The position numbers were made by a program, and so were the translations under genes. Below, piece by piece: positions 55,675 through 64,000 of a DNA stretch of 64,000 bases; the stretch's first letter is position 1; every line of letters starts with the position of its first letter. The stretch is from NCBI GenBank assembly GCA_964608315.1, contig CAZSNF010000006.1:1-64000 (forward strand). Direction: 5' to 3'. The notes under the pieces were generated by a model. That model was not told the DNA's origin. It saw nothing but the letters and a program-made list of their open reading frames with translations, and did no database searches. The stretch comes from VXPQ01 sp964608315 (lineage in GTDB: Bacteria > Bacteroidota > Rhodothermia > Rhodothermales > VXPQ01).

Positions 55675-57001
55675 AAACCGTAGGCTCCCAGCCGGGTTCG
55701 TAGTCCCGCGCCCATAGTTCCATGGCTTCGGGATTTCCGGTAATATGCCCATTGCCTGGATCGCAGTGCAGCGTTTGGCCGACTTTCTGCGCAATGTTCG
55801 CAAGGTGACATAACAGGACGCTCTTGTGCCCTTCGTCAATGGAGGAATGCAGCGTACGCCCGTCGCGAATGGCTTCGAGGAAATTGGCTATGTGCCGGTC
55901 TGTCTGACCTCCGCCGCCGGTCGTGTCCATGGTGGACTCCATCTCTTTTTCCTTGACCTCCTTCACGACGGCATTTTCTTCGTCGTAGATCACGTACCCG
56001 TTCCTGTCCAGCAATATCGTTCCTTCGGTGCCGTGCACCAGCGTGCCCCGTCCCCGGTCGAGCACAGGAAAGCCGTTGCAACTTCTGCCTTCCCAGGTGA
56101 TCGTTTTCCCCTCCTCGAAATCGTACGACACGTCCTGCGTATCGTAAAACTCCCAGTCGTCGTCAAAGTGGTACCGCCCGCCGTTCGAATTGACGCGAAC
56201 GGGGAAATCCACGCCCAGCGCCCACCGGGCCACGTCGATTTCATGCGTACCGTTGTTGCATACCTCGCCGGTGCCCCATCGCCAGAACCAGTGCCAGTTG
56301 TAATGCACCACATTGTTGCGGTACGGCGTCCGCGGCGCCGGTCCTTGCCATAATTCGTAATCCAGCCACCGCGGAATATTCGCTACTTTGCCCCGTCCAA
56401 TGGACCCGCGCGTATTGGCGTACCAGGCGCGCGCAAAGTACGGTCGTCCTATCGCGCCGTCATGGATTAGTTGAATCGCTTCGATGGTTGCGGGGCCGGA
56501 GCGTTGCTGCGTGCCCATTTGCACGAGCCCGCCGTATCGTTCTTGCGCGGCCACGAGCAGTTCTCCTTCCCGCGGATTGTGCCCGCAAGGCTTCTCGACA
56601 TACACATGCTTGCCGGCCTGCAAAGCGAGGATCGTGGCGGGGGCATGCCAATGATCGGGGGCGGCAATGACGAGCGCATCCACGTCCGGGTCTTCCAGCG
56701 CGCGCCGGAAATCGGGCATTCCCTCTACCGTTCCGTCCTGCATCCTGTCCACATCTCTCGATACTTTTCTGACCGCGCGGGCGTCTACGTCGCAAATGTA
56801 TCGGATGCTGGTATTGCGTTGCCGGGCGAAGGAGTTTGCAAGGCCGCCGCCCCGGCTGTTCACGCCCATTACGGCGGCCCGGATCGTATCGCTGGGCGGA
56901 CTGGAGGCGAATGCGCGAATCGTCGCCGGGGCAAAGCCAAGGCCTGCGCTTCCCAGCGCCGTCGTTTTGAGAAAATTCCGCCTGTTCATTGAATCGTTCA
57001 T
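55673..57001 (-). CDS. Gfo/Idh/MocA-family oxidoreductase, Tat-exported
   Basis: 442 residues (Met5 at 56989 is an alternative start). Twin-arginine signal NRRNFLKTTALGSAGLG. Rossmann start IRAAVMGVNSRGGGL, then LVIAAPDHWHAPATI and VYVEKPCGHNPREGEL with the EKP motif. The C-terminal domain has NNVVHYNWHWFWRWGTGEVC and NNGTHEIDVARWALGV. Secreted members of this family oxidise or reduce sugars; a partner in breakdown of the sulfated glycan attacked by the adjacent sulfatase is plausible but unproven. Confidence 0.9.
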   Translation of the reverse strand: MNDSMNRRNFLKTTALGSAGLGFAPATIRAFASSPPSDTIRAAVMGVNSRGGGLANSFARQRNTSIRYICDVDARAVRKVSRDVDRMQDGTVEGMPDFRRALEDPDVDALVIAAPDHWHAPATILALQAGKHVYVEKPCGHNPREGELLVAAQERYGGLVQMGTQQRSGPATIEAIQLIHDGAIGRPYFARAWYANTRGSIGRGKVANIPRWLDYELWQGPAPRTPYRNNVVHYNWHWFWRWGTGEVCNNGTHEIDVARWALGVDFPVRVNSNGGRYHFDDDWEFYDTQDVSYDFEEGKTITWEGRSCNGFPVLDRGRGTLVHGTEGTILLDRNGYVIYDEENAVVKEVKEKEMESTMDTTGGGGQTDRHIANFLEAIRDGRTLHSSIDEGHKSVLLCHLANIAQKVGQTLHCDPGNGHITGNPEAMELWARDYEPGWEPTV

Positions 57002-57180
57002 GCGCGCCGCCGATTATATTGTGCAAAATATGGGAGCGAAGGCTGTATAAGGAAAAACGCTGCAACCGTTCCCGCCGTAAAGGATTTTTTCGCCGGAGAC
57101 GCGCAACAAGGCGTATAACGTATCTTTTCGCCGTCAGGCACGTATACGATGCGGGTGCTTTTTTGCACGCTTTTCGTTCG

Positions 57181-58470
57181 ATGTCTTTCCATGCTTGCTC
57201 CTGCCCCGTCTCCGTGGTCAAGAAACTGAATTTTCTGCTATACGAATTGCTCGAGGCAATCCGGACCGGGTTGCGCGCGATCGCTTCGCACAAAATGCGG
57301 TCGGCCCTGACGATGGTTGGCATAGTGATCGGCATTACCTCGGTTACCGCCATGGTCACCGTGATCAACGGCATCGAGCAATTTTTCGAGAATACGCTTT
57401 CCGAACTTGGCACGGATGTCGCGTACGTCGAAAAATGGCCATGGACAGGCGGTCCCAACACCAAATGGTGGGAATACATCAACCGCCCGGAGATCAAGCC
57501 GGAGCTTGCGGAGTTCATTTCGGATCGCGCCCGACTCGTGGCCGCCGCCGCGCCGGTTGTCGCTACGTCCAGGCCGGTTACGCACGGATCGTATTCCATA
57601 GCTCCCGTGACGATCGAGGCGTCCACCAGCGCGTACGAGCGCGTTCATGTGGTGGAACTGGCTTCGGGTCGGTTCTATTCGGAGCTGGATAACCGGACGG
57701 CTCGCCGCGTTGCAGTGATTGGCGCCAATGTGGCGGAGGCCCTGTTTCCCGCCGAAAACCCGCTGGGCAAATCGATTCGCATCGCCGGGCACCGGTTTCA
57801 GGTGATCGGCGTGATGGCGAAAAAGGGGCAGGGCGCAGAAGGGCCAGGCTCCATAGATCAGCGGGCGCGTATTCCTCTGGACACGTTCGCCAATATTTTC
57901 GGCTTGCGCTACCGGGGCGTTTCCGTGCAGGCAAGGATTGCCCCGGGCGTCGATCCGGATGCGGCCAAGGACGAATTGACGGGCATCGTGCGCGTTGCCC
58001 GCGCAGTCCCCGCCGGCGAGGACGACAATTTCGAGATCAACGACCTGGAAGAGCTGCGCGCCCAGTTGGCGCCGGTCAAACGCATGATTTACGGCGTCGG
58101 CATTTTCCTGACGGCGCTGGCGCTTCTCGTGGGCGGCATCGGGGTGATGAACATCATGTTCGTTTCGGTAAAGGAGCGTACGCGGGAAATCGGAATCCGC
58201 AAGGCAGTCGGCGCAAAGCGGCGTACGATCCTCATCCAGTTTCTGATCGAGGCCGTAGCCATATGCCTTGCCGGCGGCCTTATCGGCGTCGGGTTCGCTA
58301 CCATTTGCGCTCAGCTGCTTAGTCTGGCGTTGTCGCTGCCGACCTTGCTTCCCATCGGAACGATTTTCCTTGCTTTCGCGATTTGCACCTTCGTAGGGCT
58401 TGTTTTTGGACTGGCCCCGGCCTGGGCAGGCGCCAAATCGGACCCCATCGAATCGCTTCGCTACGAATAA
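57181..58470 (+). CDS. ABC transporter permease, MacB/FtsX type (first of two)
   Basis: 429 residues from ATG 57181; GTG 57214 (before KKLNFLLYELLEAIRTGLRA) is also possible. One N-terminal membrane helix (MRSALTMVGIVIGITSVTAM) precedes a MacB-type periplasmic domain (about 60-310) and three C-terminal FtsX helices with VGGIGVMNIMFVSVKERTRE, IGIRKAVGAKRRTILIQFLI, ending PIESLRYE. It contains no ATPase and should work with the ATP-binding protein encoded at 60394-61134 on the opposite strand. The next permease starts 21 bp after its stop, so they may form a heterodimer. Confidence 0.9.
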   Translation: MSFHACSCPVSVVKKLNFLLYELLEAIRTGLRAIASHKMRSALTMVGIVIGITSVTAMVTVINGIEQFFENTLSELGTDVAYVEKWPWTGGPNTKWWEYINRPEIKPELAEFISDRARLVAAAAPVVATSRPVTHGSYSIAPVTIEASTSAYERVHVVELASGRFYSELDNRTARRVAVIGANVAEALFPAENPLGKSIRIAGHRFQVIGVMAKKGQGAEGPGSIDQRARIPLDTFANIFGLRYRGVSVQARIAPGVDPDAAKDELTGIVRVARAVPAGEDDNFEINDLEELRAQLAPVKRMIYGVGIFLTALALLVGGIGVMNIMFVSVKERTREIGIRKAVGAKRRTILIQFLIEAVAICLAGGLIGVGFATICAQLLSLALSLPTLLPIGTIFLAFAICTFVGLVFGLAPAWAGAKSDPIESLRYE

Positions 58471-58491
58471 CCCAACGCTGTACGTCTCTTC

Positions 58492-59715
58492 ATGGAACTG
58501 CGGGACATTATAGCCTCTGCCTGGACCTCTTTGCGCGCCAACAAAATGCGCACCATGCTGACCTTGCTCGGCATGGTCATCGGCGTATTCGCCATTATCG
58601 TATCGATTACGGCCGTGAAGGTGATCGACGTGTATTTCGAGGAAAAGATGTCTTTCCTTGGAACTTCCACCTTCACCATTTCCCGCTACGAAAACTTTTC
58701 GGTCGGAGAGCGGGAGTTCAGGTATCGCCCGCGCATTACGATGGATCAGGTTGATCGCCTGAAGCGGGCGCTGGATGATCGGCTCCAGGTCAGCGCCATA
58801 GAGGATTTTGACGTGACCTCCATCCGGTACGCTGCCCGGGAAACGGATCCCAATGTAGCGATCCTCGGAACCGACGAGAATTTTACGGGCAATTTCAGTT
58901 ACGCGATCGAATACGGCCGCTCCTTTACGCCCGAAGACGTGCAGTACGCGAGAAAGGTGGTGATTCTGGGCTCGGCGGTTGCCGAAGAATTGTTCGCAAC
59001 CGAAAATCCCATTGGAAAGGTGGCGGAGTTCGGCGGCGCGCGCTATCAGGTGATCGGCGTGCTGGAGCCCAAGGGCAATTTTCTGGGTTTCAATATGGAC
59101 AACCGGGTGTTCGTCCCTATGGGTACGCTTTTTCTTCGATACGGCGGCGCCCGGCGAAACATTGCTTCGACCAGCGTACGTACGCCGGGCCCGCAGTTCG
59201 TCGCCGCCGGCATGGAAGAGGTGATCGGTCGGTTGCGGACCATTCGCAAGGTGCCTCCCGGCGAAGAGAATGACTTCGTCGTGGAGACGAACGATTCCAT
59301 GCGCGCCATTTTCGATCAGTTTACGGCCGTGCTCACCCAGGCCGGCGCCGCCATCGGGTTTATTTCTCTTCTTGCGGCCGGCATCGGGATCATGAACATT
59401 ATGCTTGTTTCGGTTACGGAACGCACCCGCGAAATCGGTATTCGCAAGGCGCTGGGCGCTCGCAGGAGAGATATTATGCGGCAATTCATTCTGGAAGCCA
59501 TTTTTCTGTGTCAGATCGGGGGCGGAGCAGGCTTTCTTTTGGGCGCGCTGGCCGGGAACGGTACGGCGCTGTATTTTAACATTTCCGGCACTATTCCCTG
59601 GGTCTGGGCTGGCGTGACCATAGTCATTGTGACGACTGTAGCGCTTGTATTCGGCGGATACCCGGCGCTCAAGGCGGCCCGCCTGAATCCCATCGACTCG
59701 CTTCGCTACGAATAA
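58492..59715 (+). CDS. ABC transporter permease, MacB/FtsX type (second of two)
   Basis: 407 residues. Same plan as the preceding gene: MRTMLTLLGMVIGVFAIIVS, periplasmic domain about 45-280, then IGFISLLAAGIGIMNIMLVS, VTERTREIGIRKALGARRRD, and the ending NPIDSLRYE. The two permeases are diverged, consistent with a heterodimeric exporter rather than a recent duplication. Its TAA overlaps the ATG of the next gene by one base (TAATG), so the lipoprotein is translationally coupled. Confidence 0.9.
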   Translation: MELRDIIASAWTSLRANKMRTMLTLLGMVIGVFAIIVSITAVKVIDVYFEEKMSFLGTSTFTISRYENFSVGEREFRYRPRITMDQVDRLKRALDDRLQVSAIEDFDVTSIRYAARETDPNVAILGTDENFTGNFSYAIEYGRSFTPEDVQYARKVVILGSAVAEELFATENPIGKVAEFGGARYQVIGVLEPKGNFLGFNMDNRVFVPMGTLFLRYGGARRNIASTSVRTPGPQFVAAGMEEVIGRLRTIRKVPPGEENDFVVETNDSMRAIFDQFTAVLTQAGAAIGFISLLAAGIGIMNIMLVSVTERTREIGIRKALGARRRDIMRQFILEAIFLCQIGGGAGFLLGALAGNGTALYFNISGTIPWVWAGVTIVIVTTVALVFGGYPALKAARLNPIDSLRYE

Positions 59716-60242
59716 TGACGCTCTCCTGCGCCGCGCGCCGCGCCCGTATTGCTGCGGTACCGTTGCTGCTGACGGCGGGCCTTTTGTTCGGCGGCTGCAA
59801 CGATGCGCTGGAGGAGGTCGAAGAGCCGCTCCCGGAACCTGTCCTTTTTTCGGCCATTGGCTACGGCCAGCACGGTACGCTCAAAGACACGCTGGAAATC
59901 GTTATTCGGGACCCGGAAACCTGGGCGGCCTGGCAAGATTCGCTGCGTCCGGTGGAGCCTTTTCTGTCCGTGGATTTTTCCCAGGCGATCGTCCTGCTTG
60001 CCGCACTGCCGCAAATCACCAGCGGCTACGCCGTTTCGTTTTTGTCCCTCGATCGGATGGATACAGTCCTTGTCGCCGAGTATCTCGTGGAAATTCCCGC
60101 AGAAGATTGTCTGACGGCCGCTGCGCTGACTGTGCCGTTCCAGGCTGTATTGACGCCCCCGACCGATTTGCCGATACGCTTCAAGCGGCTGGAGGAAGAG
60201 TACCGCTGTACGTTCGGACCCCGCCGTCGCGGCGGTTCGTAA
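59715..60242 (+). CDS. Lipoprotein with PrcB-like C-terminal domain
   Basis: 175 residues. Lipobox FGGC (Cys near 28) anchors it in the envelope. The C-terminal half (SGYAVSFLSLDRMDTVLVAE, then VPFQAVLTPPTDLPIRF) resembles the PrcB_C domain, first known from the protease-complex subunit PrcB of Treponema dentilicola-type systems. Coupled to the second permease by a TAATG overlap. It may assist export or envelope quality control; the function is inferred only. Confidence 0.65.
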   Translation: MTLSCAARRARIAAVPLLLTAGLLFGGCNDALEEVEEPLPEPVLFSAIGYGQHGTLKDTLEIVIRDPETWAAWQDSLRPVEPFLSVDFSQAIVLLAALPQITSGYAVSFLSLDRMDTVLVAEYLVEIPAEDCLTAAALTVPFQAVLTPPTDLPIRFKRLEEEYRCTFGPRRRGGS

Positions 60243-60360
60243 GTCGATTACGCCGGGACCGCCCGAAGCCTGGCGAGGTGCGGTTCGCTCCGGCAATGCG
60301 CAGGGAAAAGGCGGTCCGGAACGCTGCGCGCAGGGCTGCCTGTCCGGCAGCGAAACCACA

Positions 60361-60414
60361 TTCTTTCCCGGCTGGCGGCGAAAGAATAGCAGATCAGGCG
60401 GCTGCCTGATCTGC
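60361..60414. terminator. Two adjacent hairpins between convergent genes
   Basis: TTCTTTC (60361-60367) pairs with GAAAGAA (60380-60386) around a GC-rich centre. GCAGATCAGGC, loop GGCT, GCCTGATCTGC (60389-60414) is a perfect 11-pair stem. The second stem contains the TGA stop of the minus-strand ATPase gene and encodes its last residues. Likely a bidirectional termination region. Confidence 0.6.
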
Positions 60415-61134
60415 AGTGGAAACGGAAGCGAGTACGGGGTTGTCCACCTGCACGTCGCTATCCATTTTTCCATCGACCAGGCGGATAATCCGGCGGGCAT
60501 GTTGCGCCACCTCGTTTTCGTGCGTAACGACGAGCAAGGTGTTTCCCTGTCGATAGAGCTGCTCGAACAGGTGCATGATTTCCTTGCCTGTTTTCGTGTC
60601 CAGATTGCCCGTAGGCTCGTCGGCCAGAATGATCGATGGCTTGTTGACCAGCGCCCTGGCCACGGCGACGCGCTGCCGCTGTCCCCCGGACAATTCGTTC
60701 GGTTTGTGCGATATCCGATCAGCCAGTCCGACGCGTTCCAGGGCGTCTTCCGCCATCTCGCGCCGTTCCTTGCGTCGGATTCCACTGTACACCAGCGGCA
60801 ATTCCACATTGTGCAGGCAATCGGCTCGGGCCAGGAGGTTGAATGTCTGAAAGACGAACCCTATTTCGCGATTGCGCACATTGGCCAGTTCGTTGTCGGT
60901 CATTTCGCTGACGCGCTGTCCATTGAGGTAGTAGGCGCCCCCTGTCGGCGAATCCAGACAGCCCACGATATTCATCAACGTGGATTTCCCGGAACCGGAA
61001 GCCCCCATAATCGCTACGTATTCATTCTCGAATACGTCCAGCGATACGCCGGCGAGGGCATGCACTTCATGTTCGCCCATGTAGTAAACCCGGGCGATGT
61101 CGCGCAACGCTATAAGCGCTTGTCGTTCTTCCAT
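60394..61134 (-). CDS. ABC transporter ATP-binding protein, MacB/LolD type
   Basis: 246 residues, a stand-alone nucleotide-binding domain. Walker A GASGSGKST is at about 44-52, Q-loop FVFQTFNLLARADCLHNVEL, signature LSGGQRQRVAVARALVNKP near 143-161, Walker B IILADEPTGNLD and switch LLVVTHENEVAQHA. It lies 48 bp downstream of the adaptor gene on the same strand. Together with the two permeases (opposite strand), adaptor and TolC protein it forms a MacAB-TolC-like system exporting a peptide, siderophore or antibiotic-like compound; the substrate is unknown. Confidence 0.93.
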   Translation of the reverse strand: MEERQALIALRDIARVYYMGEHEVHALAGVSLDVFENEYVAIMGASGSGKSTLMNIVGCLDSPTGGAYYLNGQRVSEMTDNELANVRNREIGFVFQTFNLLARADCLHNVELPLVYSGIRRKERREMAEDALERVGLADRISHKPNELSGGQRQRVAVARALVNKPSIILADEPTGNLDTKTGKEIMHLFEQLYRQGNTLLVVTHENEVAQHARRIIRLVDGKMDSDVQVDNPVLASVSTADQAAA

Positions 61135-61182
61135 GGGATGGATTTTCGCTGTGTGTGAACCGGGCGAATTGCAATTGCGGAG

Positions 61183-62586
61183 TTATGAACCGGCCCGGGA
61201 TATGTCGGGCGTATTGTTTTCCTCGACGCGTATCGAGGCGTTGTGATTCAGCGAGCGGCTGACAGCGCTGTACGGTCCCGTGATAACCTGATCGCCGACG
61301 GCAAGTCCCGCCTTTACCTCGATGTGCGTGTCGTCGGATATGCCCGTTTCCACCTTAACGATGCGGGCCTTGCCGTCCGCCACGACGAACACCACCTTGC
61401 TCAACGCCTCCTGCGCCTGGGCGGCCCCGGACGAGTCCGAAGCGATTTCATCTGCGTCGGGTTCCGCTGTTTCCGCAGGGACGTCCGCTTCCTCGTCGCT
61501 TATGCGGGATACGTCGCGGACGGTAACTGCCTGAATAGGAATGGCTACCGCATCCGCGACTGTTTCCGTGTAGACGTCCACGGTAGCGCTCATGCCGGGC
61601 CGGAAAAGCGGTGCGTCGTCAAGGGGGGCGGATACTTCGTCCTGAGTGATCGTGCCCTGTTCCTCCGAATATCCTTCCTGGATGTTGTGGGCGTCCAGAA
61701 TGCGCACCTTGACGGGAAATTCGGTGACTTGCTCCTGTGTTCCGGCGGCGGTCGTACGGGCGGAGTTGGCGATTTCGGTTACCACGCCCCGGAAATTGCG
61801 TTCGGGATACGCATCGACTTCTATGGATGCGGTGTCGCCCAGCGCCACATTGACGATCTCGTTCTCGTTCACCTCAATTTCCACCTCCATATGATCGAGG
61901 CGGGCCACGCGCATCATTTCCGTACCGGCCATCTGGCTGGTTCCAACCACGCGTTCGCCCAGTTCCACATGCAGGACGCTGATTGTGCCCGACATAGGAC
62001 TGTAGATCGCTGTTTTACGCACTTGCTCTTCCGCTTCGCGCAGGCGCGCTTCCGCGCTTTCCACCGCATATTGCGCTCCTTCCAGTCCAGCCCTCGCTAC
62101 CTCGTGCCGCGTTTCCGCCTGTTCCAGTATGCTCCGGGCGATGGCTTCGCGTTCGAACAAATCCCGCTGGCGCGTACGTTCCGATTCGGCTTCCAGCAAG
62201 TCCGCTTCGCGTTGCGCCATGGAAGCCTTCGCCTGCAACACGCCTGCTCGCGCCTGTTCGACCTGCGTGGCGTAGAAGTCGGGCTTGATCCGGGCCAGGA
62301 GCATGCCGCGCCGCACCGTGTCGCCTTCCTTGATGGGCAGTTCGATGATTTCGCCGGATACGTCCGGGCTGATCATAACTTCTGTTTCGGGCTGCACTCT
62401 CCCCGAAGCCGTGACGATCTGCGTTATGTTGCGGGTTTCGGCTTCGGCCGTTTCGACCTGCGTGGCGTTATTTCCGTCCCCGAATATCCCCGTGACGCGC
62501 CCTGTGACAGCGACTGCCGCGAGAAAGAGGAGCAATCCGCCCAATATCCACAGCAGGCGTTTCGTAGCGCTGGATTTTTTCGACAT
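61183..62586 (-). CDS. Periplasmic adaptor subunit, MacA/HlyD family
   Basis: 467 residues from ATG 62586; the open frame extends upstream into the tolC gene end but the membrane anchor (LLWILGGLLLFLAAVAVTGR) follows this start directly. A lipoyl/barrel-sandwich domain (SGRVQPETEVMISPDVSGEI; YSPMSGTISVLHVELGERVV) brackets an alpha-hairpin of about 100 residues (ARAGVLQAKASMAQREADLL). A beta-barrel domain follows. It bridges the inner-membrane permease and the TolC channel. An Asp/Glu-rich insert near residue 400 (EEADVPAETAEPDADEIASD) is unusual for MacA. Confidence 0.9.
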   Translation of the reverse strand: MSKKSSATKRLLWILGGLLLFLAAVAVTGRVTGIFGDGNNATQVETAEAETRNITQIVTASGRVQPETEVMISPDVSGEIIELPIKEGDTVRRGMLLARIKPDFYATQVEQARAGVLQAKASMAQREADLLEAESERTRQRDLFEREAIARSILEQAETRHEVARAGLEGAQYAVESAEARLREAEEQVRKTAIYSPMSGTISVLHVELGERVVGTSQMAGTEMMRVARLDHMEVEIEVNENEIVNVALGDTASIEVDAYPERNFRGVVTEIANSARTTAAGTQEQVTEFPVKVRILDAHNIQEGYSEEQGTITQDEVSAPLDDAPLFRPGMSATVDVYTETVADAVAIPIQAVTVRDVSRISDEEADVPAETAEPDADEIASDSSGAAQAQEALSKVVFVVADGKARIVKVETGISDDTHIEVKAGLAVGDQVITGPYSAVSRSLNHNASIRVEENNTPDISRAGS

Positions 62587-62644
62587 GTTTCTGAATAGCG
62601 GAAGGTTTTGAAAAAGTTCTTGTTTCCGTCGCCTTGTTGCGAAG

Positions 62645-64000
62645 TCAGTCGAACAACGGCGCCGAAAGGTCCAGACGGCCCACAAAGAAGTCGACCAGTT
62701 TGCTCTGGAACAGGAAATTGTACTGAGCCTGCACCCGATTGCTTACGGCGGTGACATACCGGGCTTGCGCCTGCGAGAGTTCCACAAGCGTACCGGCTCC
62801 TACGTTGTACCGGTTCTGCGAGGCTTCAAGCGCCCGTTCGGCGGCAAGCACCTGCGTTTCGGACACTTCGAGGCTCTTCCTCGCCGCTTCGTACTCGAGA
62901 TATCCCTGCCTTACCTGCAAGGCCGCGTTTTGCTTCAGGCTTTCCATTTCCAGCATGGCGTTCCGGTATTGCACCTCTGCCTGCTGAACCTGGGTGCTCC
63001 GGGAAAAATTGTTGAAAAGGGGGTAGCTGATGGTGAAACCGAGCGAGTTGCCCCGGTTGCCTTCGAGCTGATCTGCGAAGGACCTGTTCATGGGATCGTT
63101 CGGCGAGTAATTCGAGCGGTAACTGCCGCCAAGGCCCACTCTCGGCCAGTACACCGACTTCGCCACGCGTATGCCCTGCTGCGCGGCGCGGATGCGCGCT
63201 TCCTGCGCCGCCAGGTCGTCGCGCGATGCGAACGCGATATCGAAGAGTTCCCGCAGGTCGTAATCCTGCGGAACGACAGGTATGTCTTCGTACCGAGGCG
63301 CAACGAATTCGTACTCGTCCCTCGGGTCGAGTTGCAGGACCTGAATAAGCCGGGCCTTGCTGAGTTCCGCGTCCCGTTCGGCGGTAAGCACGTTTAATTC
63401 GGCTTGCGCCGTTTCCGCCTGTTGCTGGTACAGATCCGAGATGGGCCGCGAACCGACGTTGACGAATTCCTCGATCTGCGTCAGGAGTTGACGTTGGGAT
63501 TCCAGATTCTCCTGCTGGATGATCACCAGTTGTCCCCCGTTTACATACAGGAGAAAATTGTTCGCCACGTCGAACGCCACGGTTTGCCGGGTCTGATCGT
63601 ACGCGAGCTCACTGGCGTGCAGGGTGTGTTGCGATCGCCGGAGGGATGCTATATTCGCAAACCCGTCGAACAGGTTGATTTGCCCCGAAAGCGATCCGTT
63701 CAGGGTCTGGCTCGTGAACTGGATATTGCGCCCCCCCTGGTCCTGCGCGAAACCGGATCCCCGCGATCCGCTGGTGGACATCGAGAAAGAGGGCAGAAAA
63801 TCCATCCGCCGCTGAAACACATCCCGCGCATTCAGTTCGATGTTGTTTCCGGACTGTTTTACCTGGATGTTCCGGTCGAGCGCAATACGGAGGGCTTCGT
63901 CGAAGGTGATGACGCGGGCCTCTTGCGCACGGGCGTGGCGCGCGCCGCCCGGCGCAAGCAGAAACATACCTGCCGCAAGAAGAAGAGCGAAAAGCGGCGC
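62645..64000 (-). CDS. TolC-family outer-membrane efflux channel (5' end beyond window)
   Basis: 451 codons are visible and the frame continues past the right edge: the hydrophobic stretch before the first visible ATG (PLFALLLAAGMFLLAPG) is part of the signal peptide, so the true start lies just outside. Two OEP repeats are seen: TFDEALRIALDRNIQVKQSG with coiled-coil segments, and EARIRAAQQGIRVAKSVYWP followed by YEAARKSLEVSETQVLAAER. The gene precedes the adaptor by 58 bp on the same strand. It forms the outer-membrane exit duct of the MacAB-like pump. Confidence 0.93.
   Translation of the reverse strand, partial: APLFALLLAAGMFLLAPGGARHARAQEARVITFDEALRIALDRNIQVKQSGNNIELNARDVFQRRMDFLPSFSMSTSGSRGSGFAQDQGGRNIQFTSQTLNGSLSGQINLFDGFANIASLRRSQHTLHASELAYDQTRQTVAFDVANNFLLYVNGGQLVIIQQENLESQRQLLTQIEEFVNVGSRPISDLYQQQAETAQAELNVLTAERDAELSKARLIQVLQLDPRDEYEFVAPRYEDIPVVPQDYDLRELFDIAFASRDDLAAQEARIRAAQQGIRVAKSVYWPRVGLGGSYRSNYSPNDPMNRSFADQLEGNRGNSLGFTISYPLFNNFSRSTQVQQAEVQYRNAMLEMESLKQNAALQVRQGYLEYEAARKSLEVSETQVLAAERALEASQNRYNVGAGTLVELSQAQARYVTAVSNRVQAQYNFLFQSKLVDFFVGRLDLSAPLFD

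Overview
The window reads as chromosome of a GC-rich (roughly 60%) member of the Rhodothermota/Bacteroidota lineage. This is inferred from type IX secretion (T9SS) tails of the YPNPFNPATTIRF type, a PorV/PorQ-family protein, a TonB receptor with a carboxypeptidase-regulatory N-domain, DUF5916, twin-arginine Gfo/Idh oxidoreductases and the general lack of Shine-Dalgarno sequences. I found no rRNA, tRNA, intact insertion sequence or CRISPR array.

Layout. 1-0.9 kb: tail of an unidentified gene and a non-coding stretch. 0.9-24 kb: an envelope and polysaccharide region. It holds a T9SS-tailed binding protein, TonB receptor, large secreted protein and PorV-like protein in one row, then a parvulin-type foldase and a TPR lipoprotein. 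A second group follows: DUF5916 protein, GH5 glycanase, a paralogue of the first binding protein and a GH10 xylanase lipoprotein. Together these look like a glycan-utilisation locus in which cellulase- or xylanase-type enzymes and binding proteins are displayed on the surface.

23.9-33.3 kb: accessory and defence-like segment. After PPK2 come an AAA ATPase with a DUF3226/TOPRIM-like partner, a DinB-like protein, a compact type II restriction-modification pair, a Fic protein flanked by phased inverted-repeat arrays, a Xre-RES toxin-antitoxin pair and an orphan HigA-type antitoxin. Part of this segment (about 27.3-31.3 kb) is visibly AT-richer.

33.3-57 kb: mostly housekeeping genes: zwf-pgl, nadE, uxuA, a DUF493 protein, a ClpB without its N-domain, an acetyltransferase, smc, an EamA transporter, uvrA, a sulfatase and two secreted Gfo/Idh oxidoreductases. 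57-64 kb: a MacAB-TolC-like efflux or export system whose two permeases lie on the opposite strand from ATPase, adaptor and TolC.

The most unusual features are non-coding. First, a dispersed family of about 256-259 bp elements with near-identical inverted ends (AAGGATACTCTGATTAA) is scattered through the window in more than ten whole, truncated and inverted copies, many directly touching stop codons. Second, a helically phased array of TGTCC-N16-GGACA units in alternating 30 and 40 bp steps lies on both sides of the fic gene. Third, a G-rich 19-20 bp minisatellite sits immediately upstream of the xylanase start codon.
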